Assembly: GCA_012798755.1 (NCBI GenBank)
Contig: JAAZMP010000102.1
Coordinates: 1-58,383 of the forward strand
Reading direction: 5' to 3'
Length of the DNA: 58,383 bases
From: Bacillota bacterium
Lineage (GTDB): Bacteria; Bacillota; Dethiobacteria; DTU022; UBA8154
In this document: positions 47,093 through 56,093 of the stretch, one piece after another
Numbering within the stretch: the stretch's first letter is position 1
Layout of the letters: the number at the start of each line of letters is the position of its first letter
Program-made: the position numbers and the translations under genes
The notes under the pieces: generated by a model
Seen by the model: only the letters and a program-made list of their open reading frames with translations
What the model was told of the DNA's origin: nothing
Database searches by the model: none

Positions 47093-47875
47093 ATGTTAAA
47101 GGATACACAAATTTCCAAAATTATTATCAACAGATACCTGGAAGAATTAGATTCATACTTAAAGTCAGACGTTGCTATCGTCGGCGCGGGGCCGGCCGGT
47201 TTGGCTGCAGCTTATTATTTGGCCAAAAGTGGGCACAAGGTAGCTATTTTTGAAAAAAATCTTAGCATTGGTGGAGGTATGTGGGGTGGCGGGATCATGT
47301 TTAACGCCATCGTATTCCAGGAAAAAGCAAAAGCATTATTCGAGGAATTTGGGATCAAATACCGCGGCCATGATGACGGCTACTATTCGGCAGATTCGGT
47401 TCTGGCAGTTACTGCTATGGGAGCTGAAACGATCCGCGCCGGGGCAAAAATATTTAACCTTATGTCAGCTGAAGATGTTCTTACCGAAGGCGGCAACAGG
47501 GTAACAGGCCTGGTCCTTAACTGGACTACCACCCATATGACAGGACTGCACATCGATCCGATAACCGTTGAAGCTTCATATGTTATTGATGCCACCGGCC
47601 ACGATTCCCAAGTAGCAAGCTATGTACAAAATAATTTAAAAGGAAAACTATCCTCTAAAACAGGAGAAATTATGGGTGAACGCACCATGTGGGCGGAATC
47701 GGGAGAAAATTTTATAGTGGAACATACTAAAGAGGTTTACCCGGGTCTTTTTGTAGCAGGAATGTCTGCTACTGCCGTATTTGGCGGTCACCGCATGGGG
47801 CCTATCTTTGGCGGTATGTTACTTTCTGGAAAAGAAGCAGCCCGTAAAATTGATATTCTTCTTAAAAACAAATAG
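47093..47875 (+). CDS. thi4: Thi4 family thiazole synthase, cysteine-free (probably sulfide-dependent)
   Basis: A 260-residue FAD/NAD-fold protein with the Rossmann motif [14 protein letters not shown] (from residue 30) and [15 protein letters not shown]. It makes adenylated thiazole carboxylate from NAD, glycine and sulfur. Yeast Thi4 gives up the sulfur of one of its own cysteines and dies in one turnover; this protein has no cysteine anywhere, and reads [12 protein letters not shown] where yeast has its donor cysteine. It should therefore use free sulfide and turn over many times, as shown for methanogen relatives. The start ATG follows GGGGAGGTATAAAAA. It replaces the usual ThiG/ThiH/ThiS route in this locus. 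Confidence 0.93.
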   Translation: MLKDTQISKIIINRYLEELDSYLKSDVAIVGAGPAGLAAAYYLAKSGHKVAIFEKNLSIGGGMWGGGIMFNAIVFQEKAKALFEEFGIKYRGHDDGYYSADSVLAVTAMGAETIRAGAKIFNLMSAEDVLTEGGNRVTGLVLNWTTTHMTGLHIDPITVEASYVIDATGHDSQVASYVQNNLKGKLSSKTGEIMGERTMWAESGENFIVEHTKEVYPGLFVAGMSATAVFGGHRMGPIFGGMLLSGKEAARKIDILLKNK

Positions 47876-47889
47876 CATACGCCATGCCT

Positions 47890-47930
47890 GGGACAGGGGC
47901 CCATTTTAACCGGGCACCTGTGCCTGTCTC
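47890..47930. repeat. Imperfect hairpin between thi4 and thiC
   Basis: GGGACAGG (47890-47897) and CCTGTCTC (47923-47930) form an eight-pair stem, with an inner GGCCC/GGGC stem. No T run follows, so it is not a standard terminator. It could be a processing or mRNA-stability element, or a copy of a dispersed repeat. Confidence 0.4.
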
Positions 47931-48002
47931 AATTGAACCAGGATCAGGCTTTTTTAAGTGTAGAATATATTTGGGTTGTATAGTATCGAGGAGGGTATGG
48001 TA

Positions 48003-49295
48003 ATGACTCAATTAATAAGAGCACGTTCAGGAGAAATAACACCTGAAATGCAACAAGTTGCACTCCAGGAAAAACTGGAGGCGGAAAAAATAAAGGATTT
48101 GCTTGCCAAAGGTTTAGTGGTTATCCCTGCCAATAAGAACCATCAAAATTTAAATCCCATCGGGATTGGCCGGGGATTGAGAACCAAGGTCAATGCAAAC
48201 CTGGGAACATCGCCAACCTTTCCCGATTGGGAAAATGAAATAGAAAAACTAAAGGTTTCTTTAGCCTGCAAGGTGGATGCTGTTATGGACCTAAGCACCG
48301 GCGGAGAAATTCAAACCTGCCGCCAAAAAATAATAGCCCATTCCCCCGTACCGGTAGGGACAGTTCCTATTTATGAAGCCGCAGTAAAGGCCCGGGAAAC
48401 ACATGGCGCAGTGGTGGAAATGGATCCCGATGATCTTTTTGCTGTTATTGCCAGCCAGGCCAAACAGGGAGTCGATTTTGTTACGGTGCATTGTGGCGTA
48501 ACACAGCGCATAGTTGAAAAGTTAAAAAACAAACCCCGTGTACTGGGAATTGTCAGCCGGGGAGGTTCAATGATGGCTGGTTGGATACTGCATAACCAAA
48601 AAGAAAATCCTTTGTACGAGCAGTTCGATCGGCTTTTGGAAATTTGTTTATCCTATGATGTTACATTAAGTTTGGGCGATGGGCTAAGGCCCGGCTGCCT
48701 CGATGATGCAACCGATGATGCCCAGATCGAAGAGTTGATGGTTCTGGGAGAACTTGTCGAGAGATCCCGCGCAGCCGGGGTTCAAGTCATGGTGGAAGGT
48801 CCCGGGCATGTTCCCTTTGACCAGATTGCAGCCAACGTTGTACTCCAAAAAAGGCTTTGCCATGATGCTCCCTTTTATGTTTTGGGACCTCTGGTTACCG
48901 ATATTGCTGCCGGTTATGATCATATTGCTGCAGCAATCGGCGGGACGGCAGCAGCCGTGGCTGGAGCAGATTTTCTCTGTTATGTAACCCCTGCTGAACA
49001 TCTGGGGCTTCCCACGATTGATGATGTGCGGGAAGGAATTATGGCTTCCCGGGTTGCCGCCCATGCAGCTGATATAGTCAAAGGTTCCCCCTACATCAAG
49101 GAAAAAGATAGCGCCATGGCCGTAGCCAGGCGCGATCTGGACTGGAACGAACAAATGAATCTGGCCTTAAATCCCCAAAAAGCCAGGGAAATTCGCCGGG
49201 ATCTTAATCCCGTGGAACAAGAGGTCTGCTCCATGTGTGGCGAATTTTGTGCCATCGAAATGGTAAACAAATATCTGGGCGAACTGGATAACTGA
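48003..49295 (+). CDS. thiC: Phosphomethylpyrimidine synthase
   Basis: A 430-residue radical-SAM-like enzyme that rearranges 5-aminoimidazole ribotide to the thiamine pyrimidine. It links to the purine pathway: its substrate is the product of Pur[40 protein letters not shown] and [11 protein letters not shown] are present, and the C-terminal cluster motif CSMCGEFCA (C-x2-C-x4-C) is intact. It is the shorter form without the extra N-terminal domain. The ATG at 48003 follows GAGGAGGGTATGGTA. It is in the same transcription unit as thi4. Confidence 0.97.
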   Translation: MTQLIRARSGEITPEMQQVALQEKLEAEKIKDLLAKGLVVIPANKNHQNLNPIGIGRGLRTKVNANLGTSPTFPDWENEIEKLKVSLACKVDAVMDLSTGGEIQTCRQKIIAHSPVPVGTVPIYEAAVKARETHGAVVEMDPDDLFAVIASQAKQGVDFVTVHCGVTQRIVEKLKNKPRVLGIVSRGGSMMAGWILHNQKENPLYEQFDRLLEICLSYDVTLSLGDGLRPGCLDDATDDAQIEELMVLGELVERSRAAGVQVMVEGPGHVPFDQIAANVVLQKRLCHDAPFYVLGPLVTDIAAGYDHIAAAIGGTAAAVAGADFLCYVTPAEHLGLPTIDDVREGIMASRVAAHAADIVKGSPYIKEKDSAMAVARRDLDWNEQMNLALNPQKAREIRRDLNPVEQEVCSMCGEFCAIEMVNKYLGELDN

Positions 49296-49657
49296 AACGG
49301 TCGACAACAAACTGCCACAATCCCCGGCGGGGCAGGATAGAAGAAAAATTTTTGGCATTTAGCCAAAAACTGTTCTAAAAACCCCGCCTGGGATTTAAGC
49401 AGTTTAGATAAAACAGGTATTTTCATACAAGTCTTTCAACTGGCTATCTCACATAATATAAAATAATGCATCGCTTGCGGGGAGGCATGAAAACCGGCCC
49501 CTGCAATGTCAGACCATATTTTGCTTCTATTTTTGGTGCATATAGTGCACTGGAAAACCGTCCCTAATGCACGAAATAAAAGGAGCCCCCTAAAAGGACC
49601 CCTTTTCGCTTACCTACCAGTAAATAGTAATATAATTATTTCATCTCTCTGTCCCGA
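49296..49657. other. Gap between thiC and the amidohydrolase
   Basis: No convincing gene. It holds an inverted repeat GTGCA-TATAG-TGCAC (49536-49550) and a short stem AAAAGG-ACC-CCTTTT (49594-49608) usable as a weak terminator from either side. Confidence 0.35.
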
Positions 49658-50587
49658 TTAACCATCATAAAGATGCAAAAGACGCGCAGAGTTTTTAAAT
49701 AATACCTTATCCAATACCTCCGGTTCACTTGCAAAAGCTTTTTCACATTGTTCCAAGGAATGTTTAAATGAAAAGAAAGGATAGTCAGTTGCAAACATCA
49801 CCCTGTCTTCCCCGAACAGTTCCACTGCCTTATACATATATTCTGCATTTCTAATGCTGGTGTCGGTATAAACGTTTTTTAACCCCTTGGTTTCTTCGGC
49901 CAGGATCTCCATTTCCCCTCCCGTGGTTCCTCCCCCGTGGGCTGCCACGATGATATAGTCCGGGTATTCATGAAACAATTCTATAACATATTTGACATCA
50001 CCGTATTCTGCATTGGTTTCATAAGGTTTATCAGGAGTGTAATATTCATTTACACCACAATGGGGCGTAACAGGAAGTCCAGCTTCTCCAAACACCTCAA
50101 CTGCTGCATGAACCCTGGGGTCACTCAAGCTGGTATTTTGTAAAACCGGATGAATTTTTAGCCCTTTTGCTCCCCTTCCAATATCTTTTTTCAATTTTGC
50201 AACCATTTCCTCTATCGGAAGTGTAAAATCAGCACAGGTAAAAGGAATTATTCTTTTATCCAACATGGATGCGGCAAGATACTCTTCAAAGGTAGTATTG
50301 GGGAGAATAGGTAATAGGCATACATAATCAAGTTGGGATTCATCAATATCTTTTGATAACTTGGCCAATGTGGATTCCCAAACCTTATATTGTCCTGCTT
50401 CTATTAAAACCGCATGTTGCTTTTCATCCTGCACTATTACAGGCCTATCAAAACCAGATTCCTCCAAATCGGCAAAAGGGTCCATGTACTCGTATTTTTT
50501 TACGTTGGTCTTAAAAGTTATGTTTTTGTTTTCATGAAAGATATCACCAACATGTGCATGAAAATCAATCACTCTTCTTTTTTTCAT
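49658..50587 (-). CDS. Amidohydrolase-family metal-dependent hydrolase
   Basis: A 309-residue TIM-barrel protein of the amidohydrolase superfamily (COG2159-like, the group of aminocarboxymuconate-semialdehyde decarboxylase and relatives). The metal site is visible: H10 and H12 in DFHAHVGD, H176 in TPHCG, H217 in AAHGGG and D268 in FATDYP. It would hydrolyse or decarboxylate a small carboxylated molecule; the substrate is not evident. The ribosome site GGGGAAAAAAGGA is unusually close to the ATG. It stands alone, with AT-rich spacers on both sides, so it may have been acquired. Confidence 0.8.
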   Translation of the reverse strand: MKKRRVIDFHAHVGDIFHENKNITFKTNVKKYEYMDPFADLEESGFDRPVIVQDEKQHAVLIEAGQYKVWESTLAKLSKDIDESQLDYVCLLPILPNTTFEEYLAASMLDKRIIPFTCADFTLPIEEMVAKLKKDIGRGAKGLKIHPVLQNTSLSDPRVHAAVEVFGEAGLPVTPHCGVNEYYTPDKPYETNAEYGDVKYVIELFHEYPDYIIVAAHGGGTTGGEMEILAEETKGLKNVYTDTSIRNAEYMYKAVELFGEDRVMFATDYPFFSFKHSLEQCEKAFASEPEVLDKVLFKNSARLLHLYDG

Positions 50588-51032
50588 TCCTTTTTTCCCC
50601 TTTCCACATTTTTAATAATCGTTGTTACCCTGAACAAACAAATACAATATTTCAACCATTCAAACCATTAAAGTTGAAAACTGCAGGTAATATTTTCACT
50701 TTTGTTTTCCACTAAAAATTTTTAACCAAAAGCCACCTCCCTCTTCAAAATGCTTGGCAATATTTTCACCATTAGCATTCTTTGGCATAGGAGACCTATT
50801 AAAAGATTTCTAACAATGTTAATTGTATCACAATATTTCATTATGTGCTACAAAAATGTTTGCTTTTTTTGCTCCGGCTATTCTAAAGCCCCGTTCATTT
50901 TTAAAAAAGGCCCCTGGCATCAAAGCCGGGGGCATCTCTTCGGATTTTTTTTCAAATTCACCATATCATTGGAATCACTTTGATTTTTTAAAAAAAAGGT
51001 TGGAATGTAATTTTATTTAAGGATCATTTATA
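50588..51032. other. AT-rich gap between the amidohydrolase and SIMPL genes
   Basis: A 445-bp AT-rich spacer with no convincing gene. The only strong feature is the terminator at 50901-50933, listed separately. The promoter of the minus-strand amidohydrolase must lie in the left part. Confidence 0.5.
50901..50933 (-). terminator. Terminator of the SIMPL-domain gene
   Basis: GCCCCTGGC and GCCGGGGGC form a nine-pair stem with one G-T wobble and a six-base loop; on the minus strand it is followed by a C and six T. It is 100 bp downstream of the SIMPL stop. Confidence 0.85.
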
Positions 51033-51779
51033 TTAAAAATAGTACTCTGCTTTAATCCGGGCCGTTATTTCAACATCGTCCGGAAGGATTGGTGTAGGAG
51101 CCATTCCTTTTGCTCCTTCGTTGAAGGCGGCCATGTCCATGGTGGCACGATAGGGGGAATAGCCGGTCATTTCTTCTTGTATGACTTTGATGCCTTTAAT
51201 CGTCACCCCCGCACTGGAGGCGATCGCTTCCGCTTTTGTTTTGGCCTGGGTTGTAGCATTTTGCAAAGCCTGCAACTTCAAACTTTCGGCATCTTTTATT
51301 TCAAAAAGAACGCCTAGCACCCTGTTGGCTCCGGCCTTAACAGCTACATCAATTACATTTCCCACCCCATCTAAATCGTAAAGGTTTATGTTTAGTTCAT
51401 TATATGCCCTGTATTTGGTAATATATTTTTCCTCTTGGCGCGGATCGACCGGCTCAGAAAAACTATATAGACGGTAACCGCTTGTTTTGATCTGTTTTTC
51501 CTCAAGACCTGTTTTAGCCAACGCTTCTATCACTGTGTTTGTTAAACGGGCATTTTCTTCTGCCGCTTTTTGGGCTAGTTCGTGTGTCGTTTCCACCGCC
51601 AGCATTACCCGGGCCAAATCCGGCTGCGCTGTTATCTCTGCCTCTCCATAGACGCTGATAATACCATAACCCTCGCCAGAGTTCGCTTCAGCAACAGTGG
51701 GAATGGCTAGTACCGGCAAAAACGCTACCGATAAGAACATCAACCCCACAAGCACTATTGTTATATTTTTCCGTTTCAT
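51033..51779 (-). CDS. Secreted SIMPL-domain (DUF541) protein
   Basis: A 248-residue protein with an N-terminal signal peptide: basic MKRKN, a hydrophobic core to about residue 27 and a likely cleavage after VAEA. The rest is the SIMPL/DUF541 fold (ISVYGEAEITAQPDLARVMLAVET, then RVLGVLFEI and AQTKAEAIASSAGV). Related E. coli YggE and Brucella BP26 form ring-shaped channel-like oligomers outside the inner membrane and have been linked to oxidative stress; the role here is unknown. Ribosome site CAGGAGGGTTTTTC. It is a single-gene unit with a good terminator. Confidence 0.88.
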   Translation of the reverse strand: MKRKNITIVLVGLMFLSVAFLPVLAIPTVAEANSGEGYGIISVYGEAEITAQPDLARVMLAVETTHELAQKAAEENARLTNTVIEALAKTGLEEKQIKTSGYRLYSFSEPVDPRQEEKYITKYRAYNELNINLYDLDGVGNVIDVAVKAGANRVLGVLFEIKDAESLKLQALQNATTQAKTKAEAIASSAGVTIKGIKVIQEEMTGYSPYRATMDMAAFNEGAKGMAPTPILPDDVEITARIKAEYYF

Positions 51780-51877
51780 GAAAAACCCTCCTGTAATTAA
51801 TGTTTACCCTTTAGACGGTAGAAGGCAAGACAGGGTTCCCGAACCATTAAAAGATCGTTGTTAAAGTTTTAAAAAGG

Positions 51878-53809
51878 CTAAAGCCGGTAAGCACAGTCAA
51901 AGCCTTCATGAATAGCCTCCAATATTTTACGTACTTCCTTGCAATCGCCAACAGAAAAAACTTCATATTTTCCGCTAAGCCGGGCAAATAAATCATTGTT
52001 GGATTCATAACCGGCAGCAATAACTACCGTATCAATGTTTCTAAATTCTTTTTTTTCTCCATCATGTTCGGTAATCACCGCTTCTTCTTTTATTTCTTTA
52101 AGGGTGGTTTTCGGGTAAAATTCAATGCCCTTCTTTTGCATCTCCGCCATAAGTAATATTTTGTAAAAAATGCCAATATCGGTTCCTATTTCGGCAAGCA
52201 TTTCCACCAAAATAACTTCTTTCCCCTTTTTGGCAGCAAAATATGCGGTTTCGCAACCGACAAGGCCACCGCCTACAACCAGTACTTTTTCACCAAGCTG
52301 CGTTTTTTCGGATAGGACATCTTCCGCCAAAACTACGTTTTTTTGTTCTATGCCGGGCACTTTTGGCAGAAGCGGTTTGCTGCCCGTAGCCAGAATCACC
52401 GCATCAGGGGCGACTTCTTCTACAGTTTGCAGATCAGCCTCGTGGCCGGTCATGATCTTCACAGGCAGCTTTTGTAATTGAATGCTTAAAAATTTTATTA
52501 GATCTTCTACCTCTTTTTTGCCAGGAGGCACCGCAGCTAAAGACATAGTTCCCCCCAACCTGTTTTCACGTTCGTACAGCAAAACCTCATGCCCGCGCAA
52601 GGATGCGCAACGTGCTGCCTCCATCCCTGCAGGCCCGCCTCCTATAACCATAACTTTTTTCTTTACAACCGCTTCTTTCATTTCGTAATCGCCTTCGTAC
52701 CCACAAAGCGGATTGCCCAGGCAAGTGATATCCTTTTGCATGAGCAGGCGATCCATGCAGCCCTGGTTACAACTTATACATTTTCTAATCTCGTCTATTT
52801 TACCTTCTTTAACCTTGTGGGGAAATTCCGGATCAGCCAGCAAGGGCCGTCCCAGGGCCACGAGATCAGCTTTACCTTCCGTTAGCACTTTTTCCGCTTC
52901 AAAAGGATCTTTTATGCGGCCGGTTGCCGCTATGGGAACACGTCCTTCCAGAGCCTTTTTTATTTCCCAGGCATCTTCCACATGGAAGTTTTGGGGAAGG
53001 AGCATGGTAGGAACCATCATGGGGCCGGATTCATAGATGGCCCCGGAAACACTTAGCAGCTCTATGCCTTCTTCTATAAGCCGCCGGGCAAAAATTATGG
53101 ATTCTGGAAGATCCAGTCCACCTTCTACAAATTCCCGGGCACTTATGCGGCAGGATACAGGATAATCTTTTCCCACAGCTTTTCTTATTTTAGAAAGAAC
53201 CATCAAGGGAAAGCGCATCCTATTTTCCAGGCTGCCGCCGTATTCATCTTCTCTTTTGTTGGTATATGGGGATAAAAATTGGTTTATGAGTTGTCCATGG
53301 CCGGCTAAAAGCTCCACTCCGTCAAAACCGGCTTCTTTGGCCCGCCTCGCTGCCTGACCAAAAGCATCCGCCAACTGTGCTATTTCAGTCTCCGTTAGTT
53401 GGCGGGGCGTTTCCTGCATCGTCATACAGGGTATAGGTGAAGGGGCCACGATATCCTGGCCGGTTAAAACAGAAAGGGTCTGGCGACCGGCATGAAAAAG
53501 CTGTATAAATACTTTAGCTCCTTCTTCATGAATCTCATCGGCCAGCTCTTTTAATCCCGGAAGAAGCTCGTCATTATGTATCCCCAATTGGTGCGGGCAT
53601 TCTTTTCCGTTTTGGGAAACATAGGCTCCTTCCGTAATAATAAGACCCGTCCCCCCCTTGGCCCTCGCCTTAAAAAAAGCCTTCAGGCGTTCGGTAACCT
53701 CGCCTTCGGGGGTACAAAAGTTTGTCCCTATAGCAGCCATCATGATCCTGTTTTCCACCTGCAGTTGTCCGATTTGTAAAGGTTTGAACAAATTTTCAAA
53801 AGAGTCCAC
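51878..53809 (-). CDS. NADH:flavin oxidoreductase (old-yellow-enzyme/4Fe-4S/FAD type)
   Basis: A 643-residue three-part enzyme like 2,4-dienoyl-CoA reductase, bile-acid BaiCD and trimethylamine dehydrogenase. The FMN TIM barrel fills about residues 1-350 (GHGQLINQFLSPYTNKREDEYGG). A 4Fe-4S cluster motif follows, CISCNQGCMDR then CLGNP about 9 residues on. The FAD and NAD(P) domains follow (VMVIGGGPAGMEAAR; VLVVGGGLVGCETAYF). It reduces an activated C=C bond in the cytosol, using NAD(P)H through FAD, Fe-S and FMN. The GTG at 53809 was chosen because AGGAGGATTTTTAGCA lies upstream; the open frame extends 36 codons further without a ribosome site. Confidence 0.92.
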   Translation of the reverse strand: MDSFENLFKPLQIGQLQVENRIMMAAIGTNFCTPEGEVTERLKAFFKARAKGGTGLIITEGAYVSQNGKECPHQLGIHNDELLPGLKELADEIHEEGAKVFIQLFHAGRQTLSVLTGQDIVAPSPIPCMTMQETPRQLTETEIAQLADAFGQAARRAKEAGFDGVELLAGHGQLINQFLSPYTNKREDEYGGSLENRMRFPLMVLSKIRKAVGKDYPVSCRISAREFVEGGLDLPESIIFARRLIEEGIELLSVSGAIYESGPMMVPTMLLPQNFHVEDAWEIKKALEGRVPIAATGRIKDPFEAEKVLTEGKADLVALGRPLLADPEFPHKVKEGKIDEIRKCISCNQGCMDRLLMQKDITCLGNPLCGYEGDYEMKEAVVKKKVMVIGGGPAGMEAARCASLRGHEVLLYERENRLGGTMSLAAVPPGKKEVEDLIKFLSIQLQKLPVKIMTGHEADLQTVEEVAPDAVILATGSKPLLPKVPGIEQKNVVLAEDVLSEKTQLGEKVLVVGGGLVGCETAYFAAKKGKEVILVEMLAEIGTDIGIFYKILLMAEMQKKGIEFYPKTTLKEIKEEAVITEHDGEKKEFRNIDTVVIAAGYESNNDLFARLSGKYEVFSVGDCKEVRKILEAIHEGFDCAYRL

Positions 53810-53948
53810 TGCTAAAAATCCTCCTTCCAATCTAGGAAAGCAAATATTTGCAACGTCTTTATCTTTTTTCAACGCCAAGGCACTTATTACCTTCCGAAAT
53901 TGACATTTATTCGACACTGTTTACAGATCAGATTTAGTCAAAGCTCAA

Positions 53949-53978
53949 TTGCCAAAGCCCGAAATTTCATAGTATAAT
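53949..53978 (+). promoter_or_regulatory. Promoter and long leader of the DHA2-GRxGG-MetE-DUF1786 group
   Basis: TTGCCA (53949-53954), an 18-bp spacer and TATAAT (53973-53978). It would give a leader of about 150 bases before the exporter start at 54136. No known riboswitch was recognised in that leader. The remaining spacer (53810-53948) shows nothing else. Confidence 0.65.
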
Positions 53979-54135
53979 ACCGATAAACAATAAAATATTT
54001 TTCGCCGGAAATTGAAGAGCCCATAAAATGACAGAGTAACCTTTAAAAGTTTTCGGGATATTTTAAACATTTTTTTATCAACGCGGAAAAAGTTTTGGTT
54101 TGTCGAAACTGCTCGGGAAGGAGCGAATAAATGAT

Positions 54136-55548
54136 ATGCCTTCACAGTCAACGGAAACATCCTCTGTTACCGCACGGCGATATATGGTACTTGCCGCTGT
54201 CATGCTAGGGGGAATCATGGGCCCCATAGATGCCAGCATCGTCAATGTCATTTTGCCGACTATTACCGGATTTTTTGGCACTTCAATTGCAACGGCGCAG
54301 TGGGTTCCGCTGATTTATCTGCTCACGATCAGCAGCCTACTTCTGTTTTATGGCCGCCTGGGAGATATTTTTGGCTATAAACGGGTCTATCTTGCGGGGC
54401 TGGCTTGTTTTACCATTACCTCCGGCCTCTGCGGTTTATCACCTACTATCCACTGGCTGATAGTTTTTCGTGCCGTGCAAGGAATTGGCGCCGGTATGAT
54501 GATGTCTGTTCCTTTTGCCATCCTCACCGCTGTCTTTAAACCACAGGAACGTGGCCGAGCTTTGGGCATCAACGCGATTAGCATCTCCGCGGGGTTGGCT
54601 CTTGGCCCCACCCTGGGTGGGTTGCTCACTTCGTTATGGTCCTGGCGCCTGATTTTTTTGATCAATATTCCTATCGGCATTGTCGCATTACTTTGGGCTA
54701 TAAAGATCATCCCCGATTTAAAAGGACAGCCGGGCCGCATTGACACTGCCGGTGCTGTATCTGCCTTTGTATGTCTTTTTTCCTTCCTTTTTTTTATCAA
54801 CCAGGTGCAAACAGCGGGGATGGGGTTTATTACCGTTACGGCCATAACAATAGCTGTTATAGCCGGGATCTGTTTCTTTTATATCGAAACACATGCACCT
54901 CAACCTATGGTTAACCTGGCACTTTTTAAAAACCGCACTTTTGCACTGGGTACTATCAGTTCCCTGCTTAATTTCTCTTCACAGTACATTATGGTTTTCC
55001 TTACACCCTTTTACCTACAACGGGTTATCCATTTTTCCCCGGATAAAATCGGTTTCCTTATGACTTGCTTTCCCCTGGCAGTGATGGCAGTAGCACCATT
55101 TAGCGGTGCTGCCTCTGATCGCTTGGGCACTAGGGGATTGGCCGTTGCTGGGGCCTCACTGTGCGCTGCAGCCCTAGTGACAATGTCCTTTTTACCTGTA
55201 GAAGCAACCCCCTTGACCGTGGGATGGCGCCTGGCTTTTTTTGGCCTGGGTACCGGAATATTTCAATCCCCTAACAACAGCGCCGTTATGGGCAGCTCGC
55301 CTCGCCCCTATTTGGGAGTTGCTTCCGGCATTTTAAGCACAGCGCGAAATACGGGAATGGCCGTAGGAATTGCCGCAGCCGGACTAATTCTTTATTCCCT
55401 GGTACCGCCGGCCAGCATGGCCTTGGATTACCTAAGCGGAGCGGATGCAGTATCCTTCCTTGGTGGCCTGAAATACGCCTACCTTTTCGGGGCCCTGCTC
55501 TCCGTTTTGGCTGCAATATTTTCCTTTGTGCCTGATTTTAACCATTAA
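54136..55548 (+). CDS. MFS drug-exporter-like transporter, DHA2 family
   Basis: A 470-residue integral membrane protein of the major facilitator superfamily. The first helix ends in GPIDASIVNVILPTI, matching the LDxTIVNVALP motif of DHA2 exporters (EmrB, QacA); GRLGDIFGYKRV is MFS motif A; GLALGPTLGGLL is motif C. About 14 hydrophobic segments can be counted by eye. It exports a small molecule in exchange for protons; the substrate is not known. The ATG at 54136 has GGAAGGAG about 12 bp upstream. It is the first gene of a close-packed group of four. Confidence 0.88.
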   Translation: MPSQSTETSSVTARRYMVLAAVMLGGIMGPIDASIVNVILPTITGFFGTSIATAQWVPLIYLLTISSLLLFYGRLGDIFGYKRVYLAGLACFTITSGLCGLSPTIHWLIVFRAVQGIGAGMMMSVPFAILTAVFKPQERGRALGINAISISAGLALGPTLGGLLTSLWSWRLIFLINIPIGIVALLWAIKIIPDLKGQPGRIDTAGAVSAFVCLFSFLFFINQVQTAGMGFITVTAITIAVIAGICFFYIETHAPQPMVNLALFKNRTFALGTISSLLNFSSQYIMVFLTPFYLQRVIHFSPDKIGFLMTCFPLAVMAVAPFSGAASDRLGTRGLAVAGASLCAAALVTMSFLPVEATPLTVGWRLAFFGLGTGIFQSPNNSAVMGSSPRPYLGVASGILSTARNTGMAVGIAAAGLILYSLVPPASMALDYLSGADAVSFLGGLKYAYLFGALLSVLAAIFSFVPDFNH

Positions 55549-55562
55549 AAAGGAGAAAGCTG

Positions 55563-56072
55563 ATGGGTAAAGTTTTTGGCAGAATTGGAGGATCATTGGG
55601 AGGGTATTCCCTGGAATGCATTCTTGAAGAAGATCGTATTCATGGCCGTTTGGGAGGAGCGGTTGTGGGAAATGACATCAACCTTTGGCTTTCACCGGAA
55701 AAGGATCACTTGTGGGGCCGGATCGGTGGAGATGTTTTAGGCAAAGATTTGAACATTGCGTTTGAAAAAAACCGTGCCTATGGCCGTCTGGGCGGCAAAA
55801 CAATCGGAAATGACATTTCGCTGAAAGAAACCGCGGGGATAATCATAGGAAGAGTAGGGGGCCCCGTGCTGGGATTTAGCTGCCGTGTCAGGGTATCCGC
55901 TGATCTTTCGAAGCTGTCCGGTCGCCTTGGCGGATCTTTTATTGGAGCCAACGTTGACCTTACGCTTAAAGATTTCCCCCCGCTGATAGCCTCCGTAATG
56001 GCGGCTACAGTGTATAAAATCTATCAGGAACATTCTAGGAGCAAAGGGGTTGGAGCAAAAACAAATCCCTAG
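55563..56072 (+). CDS. Six-fold GR(I/L/V)GG repeat protein of unknown function
   Basis: A 169-residue protein made almost entirely of a 22-24-residue repeat. GRxGG occurs six times, at residues 6-10, 28-32, 52-56, 74-78, 96-100 and 120-124. Each is followed by a small residue, a G and a strand-like stretch such as NDINLWL, KDLNIAF or ANVDLTL. Regular spacing and alternating polar and hydrophobic residues suggest a beta-solenoid or beta-roll. The last 30 residues form one hydrophobic helix (LIASVMAATVYKIY) and a polar tail. No signal peptide. Ribosome site AAAGGAGAAAGCTG; it starts 14 bp after the exporter and 21 bp before the MetE-like gene, so they are co-transcribed. No family name is recognised and no function is proposed. 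Confidence 0.85.
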   Translation: MGKVFGRIGGSLGGYSLECILEEDRIHGRLGGAVVGNDINLWLSPEKDHLWGRIGGDVLGKDLNIAFEKNRAYGRLGGKTIGNDISLKETAGIIIGRVGGPVLGFSCRVRVSADLSKLSGRLGGSFIGANVDLTLKDFPPLIASVMAATVYKIYQEHSRSKGVGAKTNP

Positions 56073-56093
56073 CATTATAAAGGAGGAAGAACA

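Noticed and set aside
49487-49567. 26-codon frame MKTGPCNVRPYF... behind GGGGAGG
   Set aside because: The ribosome site is only one base from the ATG, too close to work normally, and nothing resembles it.
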